Below, piece after piece: positions 26,094 through 34,405 of a DNA stretch of 64,000 nt. The position numbers and the translations under genes were made by a program. The stretch lies in contig CBFHON010000002.1 of NCBI GenBank assembly GCA_965657505.1, forward strand, positions 124,001 through 188,000, written 5' to 3'. Source of the DNA: TMED109 sp002171375. Its GTDB lineage: Bacteria > Pseudomonadota > Alphaproteobacteria > TMED109. Each line of letters starts with the position of its first letter. Position 1 is the stretch's first letter. A model generated the notes under the pieces. The model worked only from the letters and a program-made list of their open reading frames with translations, did not search any database and had not been told where the DNA came from.

Positions 26094-26831
26094 ATGAAAT
26101 GGCAAGATAGAGGTATAATTGTTTCTATTAAAAAATATGGAGAAAGTTCTCTAATATTAAATCTATTAACTGAGTTTCATGGTTTGCATGCTGGCTTGGT
26201 AAGGAATAGTATTTCTAAAAAAAATAGAAATATATACCAAATTGGAAATATATGTAATGTAGAATGGACAGGAAGATTAGAAGAACAATTAGGTTATTAT
26301 AAATCTGAAACAGAAAACTCTATATCTCACAATATAATAAATAATTCTTTAAAAATTGATTTACTAATGTCTATTAGTACTCTCATAAGTGTATTTTTAG
26401 CCGATAGACAGGTTAATTCTACTTTATTTATAGAAACCTTAAACTTAATAAATTATCTGAATAATAGGGGAAAATATTGGCTTTCTAATTATATAAAGTG
26501 GGAATTAATACTCTTATCAGAATTAGGGTTTGGCCTAGACCTTAAAGTTTGTGCAGTAACTGGACTTAAGGACGATTTGAGTTATGTTTCCCCTAAGTCA
26601 GGTAGGGCTGTTTCTAAAAAAGGAGCAGGAAAATGGAAAAATAAATTATTTCTTCTTCCGAATTTTATAACTAAGGATAATGAAAATACAGAAGATAAAA
26701 ATGAATTAATAAATGCTATTAAAATAACTACATTCTTTTTAAATAGATATGGGGCATCAATAGGTTTAAAGTTGCCTGATGTAAGAGATAGGTTTACAAA
26801 TAAATTAGATATATTAGAGAGTTATAATTAA
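26094..26831 (+). CDS. recO: DNA repair protein RecO
   Basis: The 245-residue protein has an N-terminal OB fold (MKWQDRGIIVSIKKYGESSLILNLLTEFHGLHAGLVR) and a helical C-terminal region with FGLDLKVCAVTG and VSPKSGRAVSK. The zinc-finger cysteines found in many RecO are reduced to one here (Cys in VCAVTG), as in other alphaproteobacteria. It loads RecA with RecR in the RecF pathway. Five base pairs after era and 28 before parC. Confidence 0.9.
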   Translation: MKWQDRGIIVSIKKYGESSLILNLLTEFHGLHAGLVRNSISKKNRNIYQIGNICNVEWTGRLEEQLGYYKSETENSISHNIINNSLKIDLLMSISTLISVFLADRQVNSTLFIETLNLINYLNNRGKYWLSNYIKWELILLSELGFGLDLKVCAVTGLKDDLSYVSPKSGRAVSKKGAGKWKNKLFLLPNFITKDNENTEDKNELINAIKITTFFLNRYGASIGLKLPDVRDRFTNKLDILESYN

Positions 26832-26859
26832 TAATGTCTAAAAGATAATTAGGTGCTTA

Positions 26860-29091
26860 ATGACAAGTTCAAAAAAAAATAATCAAATTATAAAAGATTT
26901 AACATTTTCAGAAGCTTTGGGAGATAGATATTTATCTTATGCAATGTCTACTATAGTTTCCAGGTCATTACCTGATGTTAGGGATGGTTTAAAACCTGTC
27001 CATCGACGTTTATTGTTTGCTATGCGTGAGTTAAAAATGTCTCCAAAGTCGGGTTTTAAAAAATGTGCAAGAGTAGTGGGTGATGTAATAGGAAAGTTTC
27101 ATCCTCATGGAGACCAAGCAGTTTATGATGCTATGGTTAGATTAGCTCAAGAGTTTTCTGTTAGATATCCTTTAGTAGATGGGCAAGGAAATTTTGGAAG
27201 TATTGATGGAGATAGAGCTGCTGCCATGAGATACACTGAAGCTCGTTTGACTGAAATAGCTGAATTTTTATTAAAAGATATAGATAAAAACACTGTTGAT
27301 TTTATAAGCACATATGATGGAGAGTATGACGAACCTGTTGTTCTTCCAGCATCCTTTCCAAATTTATTAGCTAATGGAGCAAGTGGAATTGCAGTTGGTA
27401 TGGCTACAAATATTCCATCCCATAATATTATTGAGTTGTTGATAGCTATTCGTCATTTAATTAAAAGACCAAATGCTTCAATTACTTCAATTTTGAAATA
27501 TATTCAGGGGCCAGATTTGTCAACAGGAGGCATTATTATTGATGATGAAGAAACTATAAGAAAAGCTTATGAAACAGGTAGGGGATCTTTTAGATTAAGG
27601 GCTAATTGGTTTATTGAAAAAAAGAGCCATGGTCAATATCTTATTGTTATCAATGAAATACCTTGGAGTGTAACTAAAGCTAGAATTATTGAAAAAATTG
27701 AAGAGATTATTTCTAATAAACGCTTATCAATTTTGTCAGATATTATAGACGAATCTTCAGAAGATATAAGAATATTACTTATTCCAAAGAATAGAGATGT
27801 TAACCCAGAACTATTAATGTCTAGATTATTTAGAATATCAGATTTAGAATTGAAAATTAATTTGAATATGAATGTAATAGATTCAAATAAAAACCCTAGA
27901 GTTATGAATATTAAAGAAGTTTTATTATCTTTTATAAATCACAGACAAGATGTTGTAGTTAGATATAGTAATCATAGATTAAAAATTGCACTAGATAGAA
28001 AAGAAGTCTTAGAAGGTTATTTAATTGTTTATGCTAATTTAGATGAGATAATTGTGGTAATTCGAGAAGATGATGACCCTAAAGCAACTATTATGAATAA
28101 ATGGAAGTTAACAGATATGCAAGCTGAGTCAATTCTGAATTTAAGATTAAGATTTTTAAGAAGGTTAGAGGAAGATTTAATTATAAAAGAAAAAAATGAA
28201 TTAACGCATGAAATAAAAGAATTAAAAGAATTATTAAAGAATGAAGATAAACAGTTAAATAAAATAGATAATGAAATTAAAGAGATATTAGAATATTTTA
28301 AAAAAAATAAGTCTATTTCATCAAGAAGGACACTTATTAAACCTTTAGTTGAAGAGGATTATCAAGATGATGAAGAAATTATTGACGAAGAACCGTATAT
28401 CTTTGTCTTATCAAAAAATAATTGGGTACAGCTTATCAAGGGGCATGATAATTTCAAGTCTATTAAATATAAAGATGGTGATGAAGAGAAATTTATTTTA
28501 CTATTAAAAAATACGGATAAATTATTATTAGCATCAAATAATGGAAGAGTTTACACTCTTTCTTTAATTAATTTAGATATTAATAAAGGCTTTGGTTCTC
28601 CTTTAAGACTATTTATCGACTTGCCTTCAGAAGATTATATTCAAGCTATTAATATATATAATAAGGAACAAAAAGTATTAATAGCATCGTCAGGATATAA
28701 AGGTTTTATTATTCCAAATATGGAGTCGTTATTAGCCTCCACAAAATTAGGTAAAAATGTATTAGAAATACCTTCAAATGATAGATTAGTAGTTTTTCAT
28801 AATATTAATAATGATGACGATTCTATTGCAGTAATAGGTGAAAATCACAAATTACTAATATTTGATTTATCTGATTTACCAATGCAAAATAAGGGAAAAG
28901 GGGTAATTTTACAAAAAGCAAAGCAAGGTAATTTAACAGATGCAACCACCTTCATTTTTAGTGAAGGAATTGTTTGTAAGAGAGAAAACTCTAAAAAATT
29001 ATTTAAAGATTTAAAATTATGGCTTGGAAAAAGAGCTCAATCTGGTAGATTAGCGCCTAGAGGTTTTCCAAGGTCCAATCTTTTCAATTAA
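26860..29091 (+). CDS. parC: DNA topoisomerase IV subunit A
   Basis: The 743-residue type IIA topoisomerase subunit has catalytic Tyr125 in AAMRYTEARL and the winged-helix region GDVIGKFHPHGDQAVYDAM. The coiled tower region (about 420-480) precedes a beta-propeller CTD. The CTD lacks a clear GyrA-box, which with the genomic position favours ParC over GyrA. Gln86 occupies the position equal to E. coli ParC Ser80, the main quinolone-resistance site. It is last of the conserved run; TRAP genes follow after 11 bp. Confidence 0.92.
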   Translation: MTSSKKNNQIIKDLTFSEALGDRYLSYAMSTIVSRSLPDVRDGLKPVHRRLLFAMRELKMSPKSGFKKCARVVGDVIGKFHPHGDQAVYDAMVRLAQEFSVRYPLVDGQGNFGSIDGDRAAAMRYTEARLTEIAEFLLKDIDKNTVDFISTYDGEYDEPVVLPASFPNLLANGASGIAVGMATNIPSHNIIELLIAIRHLIKRPNASITSILKYIQGPDLSTGGIIIDDEETIRKAYETGRGSFRLRANWFIEKKSHGQYLIVINEIPWSVTKARIIEKIEEIISNKRLSILSDIIDESSEDIRILLIPKNRDVNPELLMSRLFRISDLELKINLNMNVIDSNKNPRVMNIKEVLLSFINHRQDVVVRYSNHRLKIALDRKEVLEGYLIVYANLDEIIVVIREDDDPKATIMNKWKLTDMQAESILNLRLRFLRRLEEDLIIKEKNELTHEIKELKELLKNEDKQLNKIDNEIKEILEYFKKNKSISSRRTLIKPLVEEDYQDDEEIIDEEPYIFVLSKNNWVQLIKGHDNFKSIKYKDGDEEKFILLLKNTDKLLLASNNGRVYTLSLINLDINKGFGSPLRLFIDLPSEDYIQAINIYNKEQKVLIASSGYKGFIIPNMESLLASTKLGKNVLEIPSNDRLVVFHNINNDDDSIAVIGENHKLLIFDLSDLPMQNKGKGVILQKAKQGNLTDATTFIFSEGIVCKRENSKKLFKDLKLWLGKRAQSGRLAPRGFPRSNLFN

Positions 29092-29102
29092 AAGGCTGTA
29101 TT

Positions 29103-29606
29103 ATGAAGTTTATTTCAAGCATTAATAAAATAAATATATATATAGGTGAGACGATCAGTTGGCTTACTCTTTTCATGGTTCTAGTTACAGTTTTAGTTGT
29201 AGTATTGAGATATGGTTTTAGTATAGGTTTTATATGGATGCAGGAATCAGTTAGATTTATGTATGCTGGAGTTTTTTTATTATGTGCAGGTTATACTCTT
29301 CAGAAAGATAAACATGTAAGAGTTGATGTATTATACTTAAATATGTCTGAAAGAAAGAGGGCAATAGTAGATTTATTTGGTTCATTGTTTTTATTACTTC
29401 CAGTTTGTTGGGTAATATTTTATTACTCCTGGAGTTATGTAATTAATTCATGGGTTCAGATGGAGGGTTCTATTGAAGAGAGAGGGCTTCATCTTGTTTT
29501 TATAATGAAGACATTTATATGGCTTTTTTCATTTTTAGTTAGCCTACAAAGTATAGCTACAATTATTAATTCTTTTCATATAATTAAAAGTTCTAAAAAA
29601 GGATAG
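29103..29606 (+). CDS. TRAP transporter small membrane subunit (DctQ-like)
   Basis: The 167-residue protein has four membrane helices (about 17-37, 53-70, 93-113, 138-158) and the DctQ pattern of W-M-Q-E-S-V-R and KDKHVRVDVLY. It pairs with the DctM gene 5 bp downstream. No DctP substrate-binding protein gene lies near, so the substrate cannot be inferred. It starts 11 bp after parC. Confidence 0.9.
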   Translation: MKFISSINKINIYIGETISWLTLFMVLVTVLVVVLRYGFSIGFIWMQESVRFMYAGVFLLCAGYTLQKDKHVRVDVLYLNMSERKRAIVDLFGSLFLLLPVCWVIFYYSWSYVINSWVQMEGSIEERGLHLVFIMKTFIWLFSFLVSLQSIATIINSFHIIKSSKKG

Positions 29607-29611
29607 AATAT

Positions 29612-31003
29612 ATGTTTGAGCAAGAGATTATTATAATTTTAATGTTAGTTTCTCTTTTAGCTGTTTTAATGACAGGTTTTCCAGTGGCTTTTACATTAGC
29701 TGGTGTAGCATTATTTTTTGGAATGCTTGGATCAACATTAGACTTATTTGATATGGCCTTTATTCAAGCATTACCTAATAGAATATATGGAATTATGACA
29801 AATGATTTATTGATAGCAGTGCCATTATTTGTCTTTATGGGAGTTATGCTTGAACGTTCTAAGATAGCAGAAGAATTATTAGATACTATGGCACATTTAT
29901 TAGGAAGTGTTAAGGGTGGTCTTGGTATTTCTGTGACCATAGTAGGAGCGTTACTAGCGGCCTCTACAGGTATAGTAGGTGCTACTGTTGTAACAATGGG
30001 TTTGTTATCACTACCCACTATGCTTAAAAGAGGTTATTCTCCAACTATATCGACAGGAACAATATGTGCAGCAGGAACTTTAGGGCAAATTATACCTCCT
30101 TCTATTGTACTTATATTATTAGGAGACCAAATATCAGCTGCTTATCAGCAAGCACAGCTAGCTAAAGGAAATTTTTCACCAGACTCAGTATCAGTTACAG
30201 ACTTATTTATGGGTGCATTATTACCAGGATTATGTTTAGTGTTTTTATATATATTATGGCAGGTAATTTACGCAAATATTTATCCAGAAAAAATGCCTTC
30301 AATACCTAAATCTGAACGTGATGCATTAGAATTTAAAGAATTACGTAATAGAGTTTTAAAAGTATTAATACCTCCATTATTTTTAATATTTGCAGTTTTA
30401 GGATCAATTTTGATGGGATTAGCAACGCCTACAGAATCTGCAGGAGTAGGTGCAATTGGAGCTATAATTCTTGCCTATTCTAGAAAACAATTGAACTTTA
30501 ATATATTAAAAGAGGTTGCTACTTCTACAGCTCAGACTACATCTATGGTCTTTACCATACTTATAGGTGCTGCAATGTTTAGCCTAGTATTTAGAGGTTT
30601 TGGAGGAGATGACATAGTAGCTGAATTTTTAATGGGTCTTCAAGGCGGAGTTGTAACAGCTATTATAATTACTATGGTATTAATGTTTATTTTAGGTTTT
30701 TTTCTAGATTTTATAGAAATTATATATGTCGTACTGCCTATTATTGGACCTGCTATTTTAATGATGGATATAAACCCTCTATGGTTTGCTATAATGATAG
30801 CAGTTAATTTACAGACTTCATTTCTTACACCGCCGTTTGGTTTTGCTTTATTTTATTTGAGAGGAGTAGCTCCAAAAAGTGTATTAACCGGTGAGATATA
30901 TAAAGGGGCTGCACCATTTGTATTTATACAAATATTAATGCTAGGAATACTTTCACTTTTTCCTGAATTAGCAACATGGCTTCCCACAGTATTATATAAA
31001 TAA
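29612..31003 (+). CDS. TRAP transporter large membrane subunit (DctM-like)
   Basis: The 463-residue permease has about 12 helices and the usual landmarks: TGFPVAFTLAGVALFFG, FVFMGVMLERSKIAEELL, ATPTESAGVGAIGA and the C-terminal NLQTSFLTPPFGFALFYLRG. It is the Na+-coupled permease that works with the small subunit and a periplasmic binding protein. A loop of about 20 residues after helix 5 (QQAQLAKGNFSPDSVSV) resembles the subgroup that carries mannitol, lactate or related solutes, but this is not diagnostic. Its stop overlaps the next small gene. Confidence 0.93.
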   Translation: MFEQEIIIILMLVSLLAVLMTGFPVAFTLAGVALFFGMLGSTLDLFDMAFIQALPNRIYGIMTNDLLIAVPLFVFMGVMLERSKIAEELLDTMAHLLGSVKGGLGISVTIVGALLAASTGIVGATVVTMGLLSLPTMLKRGYSPTISTGTICAAGTLGQIIPPSIVLILLGDQISAAYQQAQLAKGNFSPDSVSVTDLFMGALLPGLCLVFLYILWQVIYANIYPEKMPSIPKSERDALEFKELRNRVLKVLIPPLFLIFAVLGSILMGLATPTESAGVGAIGAIILAYSRKQLNFNILKEVATSTAQTTSMVFTILIGAAMFSLVFRGFGGDDIVAEFLMGLQGGVVTAIIITMVLMFILGFFLDFIEIIYVVLPIIGPAILMMDINPLWFAIMIAVNLQTSFLTPPFGFALFYLRGVAPKSVLTGEIYKGAAPFVFIQILMLGILSLFPELATWLPTVLYK

Positions 31004-31398
31004 TGTTAAAAAAGATTATATTTATATTTATGATATATAAGTCTATTGGTTATGCAGAAGAAACTAAGTATGAAGCTAATTATAATCCTTTAAATTGTAA
31101 AGGTATTGCATTTGAATATAATGGGGCTTTTTTAGCTGAATGGAATTTTAAGGCAACTGGTGGAAGTGGATCTTTGATTACTATTAAATATAATAAATTG
31201 AAAAGAACTGGTAAAATAAGAACTTCTGTATATGAAAACGGTGATTTATATGGAAGAGGTAAATGGGTTGGAAGAACAAGTTCAAGAATATATAATACTT
31301 TAGTAGAAATAAATTATGAGAATGCATCAAAAACTTTTGAATTAATATCTTTATTTAATCCTGATAATTTTCATATGAGTGGTAAATGTAAAAATTAG
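31003..31398 (+). CDS. Small secreted hypothetical protein after TRAP genes
   Basis: The 131-residue protein begins with a short signal-like hydrophobic segment (IIFIFMIYKSIGYA, cleavage likely near residue 18). The mature part is beta-rich with two Cys (Cys33 and one near the C-terminus, GKCKN) likely to pair. I do not recognise the family. The ATG shares a base with the dctM stop (TAATG), so it is translated with the TRAP subunits. It is too small to be a substrate-binding protein. Confidence 0.75.
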   Translation: MLKKIIFIFMIYKSIGYAEETKYEANYNPLNCKGIAFEYNGAFLAEWNFKATGGSGSLITIKYNKLKRTGKIRTSVYENGDLYGRGKWVGRTSSRIYNTLVEINYENASKTFELISLFNPDNFHMSGKCKN

Positions 31399-31411
31399 GT
31401 AAAAGATTTAT

Positions 31412-32230
31412 ATGATAGAGAGTAGTTTAAATAATCAATATCCTGTAATAATATCCTTGCCGCATAGCGGAACAAAATATAGTAAATTTTTTTTAAATAG
31501 TACTCAATTAACTAAAAATGAACTTCAGTTATCTGAAGACAGTTACGTAGATATATTGTTATTAAATTTTTTAAAAAAGAATATTTCCTTTATTAAGACG
31601 AACTTTCCAAGATCTTATGTGGATGTTAATAGGCATCCTTTTGAGATTGATCCATTAATGATTTCATCTAAAATACCAAATTTTATTAATTCAAAAACAA
31701 GTAAAACTATAAGTGGCATAGGAGTAATACCTAGAGTATCGATATATGGAAATGAAATTTATAATCATCTTCTAACGAGGAAGGAAATTATAAGAAGATT
31801 ATTACAATGCTATTTTCCCTATCATAAAAAACTAAAATTTTTAATTAAAACCTTAAAAAAAAAATATACTAATATTTTAGTTTTAGATTTCCATTCTATG
31901 CCCTCAAGTTCGTTAGTAAATGACACGGATATTGTAATAGGTAGTAATTATAATTTATCATGTATGCCAGCTATTACAGGTTTAATAAAAAATTATTTTA
32001 AATCTTATAATTATATTATAGCAGAAAATAATCCTTATTCAGGTGGCTTTATAACTAAAAGCCTAGGTGATCCTTTAAAAGGTGTGCATGTTATACAAAT
32101 TGAAATTAATAGATCTCTTTATATGAATGAGAAATCGTTATTTAAATATAAAAATAATATGAATATATTAGCAAATAATATAAATCTAATTTTAACTAAA
32201 CTTACTAGAGATATTAGTAATTTTAACTAA
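31412..32230 (+). CDS. N-formylglutamate amidohydrolase family protein
   Basis: The 272-residue zinc hydrolase has the N-terminal IISLPHSGTKYS with the metal His, NFPRSYVDVNRHPFEIDP in the middle, DFHSMPSS, and the C-terminal VIQIEINRSLYMNE. These match the HutG/FGase family that splits N-formylglutamate into formate and glutamate in histidine breakdown or acts on related N-acyl amino acids. No other hut gene is in the window. It overlaps the convergent MATE gene by 8 bp. Confidence 0.85.
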   Translation: MIESSLNNQYPVIISLPHSGTKYSKFFLNSTQLTKNELQLSEDSYVDILLLNFLKKNISFIKTNFPRSYVDVNRHPFEIDPLMISSKIPNFINSKTSKTISGIGVIPRVSIYGNEIYNHLLTRKEIIRRLLQCYFPYHKKLKFLIKTLKKKYTNILVLDFHSMPSSSLVNDTDIVIGSNYNLSCMPAITGLIKNYFKSYNYIIAENNPYSGGFITKSLGDPLKGVHVIQIEINRSLYMNEKSLFKYKNNMNILANNINLILTKLTRDISNFN

Positions 32231-33539
32231 ATTTCCATATCTTACTAAATTTAGAAAGTAGTAATATACCCCTAAAGAATAAAAATAATAAAAAAGAAAG
32301 CCATAGCCCATGGTTTTCATATATAGGAACAAATATATATAATGATATTATAAATATAATAAAACTAATTATAACTGTATCGCGCATAACTTTAGTTTTA
32401 TTAGCACCAATAAAAACTCCATCCATATGAAAACTTAAAAAAGATATTAATGGAGATATAATAATCCATATTGAATATTTTTGTATTTCAGAAATAACAC
32501 TTTCGATTGATGTCATTAGTATTAATATATTATTAATAAATAAATAGAATAAGAGAAAATATATTAAAGCAAATAAAAATGATATTATTCCAGAAGCAAT
32601 TGTAATTTTAATAATTTTATCTTTATTTTTTTTACTATACTCATTACCTATCAATACTTCTGCAGCTTGAGCAAAGCCATCTAAACTGTATGATATAAAC
32701 ATTTGAAGCATTATTAGTATGGCATTAGCTGCTAATATAGTATTTCCTAGTCTTGAGCCTATAGCTGTAAACATTAATATACTAGTTAGAATTAAAGCAG
32801 TCCTAATAAATAAATTCATATTAGATTTAATAATACTGATTATACTATTCTTAATTAGTGCAGTTTTACTATTAATATCTGCGCGAGGTAAGTATTTTTT
32901 TATATAGTAAAGTCCAAGCATACTACCTAAATATTCAGATATTAATGTACCATAGGCTATACCTTTTAATTGCATGTTAAGATATAGACCAAGATAGATA
33001 TCTAATATGATATTTAGAAAGTTTATAAATAATACTAGTTTTAATAAATCCCATGGTTTTTTACTTCCTAATAAGAAACCAAAAATTACAAAATTTATAA
33101 AAGTTGCAGGTGCCCCAAATATCCTAATATTAATATATGAACTCGCATGGTAATAAATTAGTGAGTCAGAAGTATAGATACTTAATAAGAAATCTTTTAG
33201 TAATAATACTATTGGTATACATATTATACTTATGAATAAGGCTAAAAAAAAATTACTTTTTATTACACTGTGAACAGCATTTATATTATTTATACCTCTG
33301 GCTTGAGCTATTAATCCAGTTGTACCCATGCGAAAAAAGCTAAAGCAAAAATATAAAAAGGACAAGAATGAGCTACCTATAGCTATAGCTCCAATCTGTT
33401 CAATACTTATTCTGCCTATTATAGAAGTATCAATTATACCTAATAAAGGAGTTGATATATTAGAAATAATCATGGGAATAGCTATGCTAATTACTAATTT
33501 ATAGTATTTAAAATCTATATAATTTTTAATATAATGCAT
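32223..33539 (-). CDS. MATE family multidrug/metabolite exporter
   Basis: The 438-residue protein has about 12 predicted helices in two related halves. It shows the family opening ISIAIPMIISNISTPLLGIIDTSIIG and the segment SFFRMGTTGLIAQARG, typical of the DinF-like branch, plus DGFAQAAEVLIGNEYSKKN in the second half. It exports cationic compounds or metabolites by Na+ or H+ antiport. Substrate unknown. Divergent from the hydratase gene at 33602. Confidence 0.88.
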   Translation of the reverse strand: MHYIKNYIDFKYYKLVISIAIPMIISNISTPLLGIIDTSIIGRISIEQIGAIAIGSSFLSFLYFCFSFFRMGTTGLIAQARGINNINAVHSVIKSNFFLALFISIICIPIVLLLKDFLLSIYTSDSLIYYHASSYINIRIFGAPATFINFVIFGFLLGSKKPWDLLKLVLFINFLNIILDIYLGLYLNMQLKGIAYGTLISEYLGSMLGLYYIKKYLPRADINSKTALIKNSIISIIKSNMNLFIRTALILTSILMFTAIGSRLGNTILAANAILIMLQMFISYSLDGFAQAAEVLIGNEYSKKNKDKIIKITIASGIISFLFALIYFLLFYLFINNILILMTSIESVISEIQKYSIWIIISPLISFLSFHMDGVFIGANKTKVMRDTVIISFIIFIISLYIFVPIYENHGLWLSFLLFLFFRGILLLSKFSKIWKFS

Positions 33540-33601
33540 TGTATTTAGAGATACCTTATAATTTATATATTTTATATATAATCTTAAATTGGTAAAAATA
33601 A

Positions 33602-34390
33602 ATGGATAAAAGTAGATTAAATTTTATAGTAAAACATTTACTAAATAAACGTTTAAATAAATATTATATTGATAATAGTGATTATAATTTAATACCTAAT
33701 AATCAGGAAGAAGCATATTTTATTCAAAATACAGTGCATAATCTGCTAAATTCAGAGTCTGATAAAGTAATCGGCAGAAAAATTGGATGTACTACTAAGG
33801 TTATGCAAGAATATCTAAAAATAGATCATCCTTGTGCTGGAACACTAAGAAAAAGTAACTGCATTAAGTCAGGTAGTACAATAAGTACGGATTCATATAT
33901 TAAAGTTGGAGTAGAATGCGAAATTGCTGTAAAACTAGCAAAAGATTTACCTTTTAATAAAGATTATTCAACTGAAGATGTGTATTCTAAAATAGAAAGT
34001 GTATTTCCTGCAATTGAAATAGTTGATGATAGATACAGTAATTGGAAAAATTTTACAGCTAGTCACTTAATAGCAGATGATTTTTTTTCTGCAGGCTGTG
34101 TATTAGGAGAGAAACAATTTAAAATTAAATCAGATGGTATATATAAGTTAAGAGGTTCAATGTTTGTTAATAATAAAAAAATTGGAGATGGTATTGGAAG
34201 TCATATATTAGGAAATCCTCTAAATGCACTAAAATGGCTTGCAAGTAGAAAGGATATTATAGGTTCAATTATTCCAAAAAATTCAGTTATATTATTAGGT
34301 AGTTTAGTAGAAACATATTGGGTATCTAAAGGTGAAAACATTACAATTAATATTGAAGGTATGGATGCTATATCTATTAATTTTATATAG
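33602..34390 (+). CDS. 2-keto-4-pentenoate hydratase family protein (MhpD-like)
   Basis: The 262-residue protein fits the fumarylacetoacetate hydrolase superfamily, hydratase branch: IGRKIGCTTKVMQEYLKIDHPCAGTL, then GVECEIAVKLAKDLP with the metal-binding E-x-E pattern, and FPAIEIVDDRY. The closing LLGSLVETYWVSKGENI is also typical. It would hydrate a 2-oxo-pent-4-enoate or decarboxylate 4-oxalocrotonate in meta-cleavage-type pathways, but none of those partner genes is present, so the real substrate is open. It lies 15 bp before mrcA. Confidence 0.83.
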   Translation: MDKSRLNFIVKHLLNKRLNKYYIDNSDYNLIPNNQEEAYFIQNTVHNLLNSESDKVIGRKIGCTTKVMQEYLKIDHPCAGTLRKSNCIKSGSTISTDSYIKVGVECEIAVKLAKDLPFNKDYSTEDVYSKIESVFPAIEIVDDRYSNWKNFTASHLIADDFFSAGCVLGEKQFKIKSDGIYKLRGSMFVNNKKIGDGIGSHILGNPLNALKWLASRKDIIGSIIPKNSVILLGSLVETYWVSKGENITINIEGMDAISINFI

Positions 34391-34405
34391 AAAGTATAAT
34401 ATATA

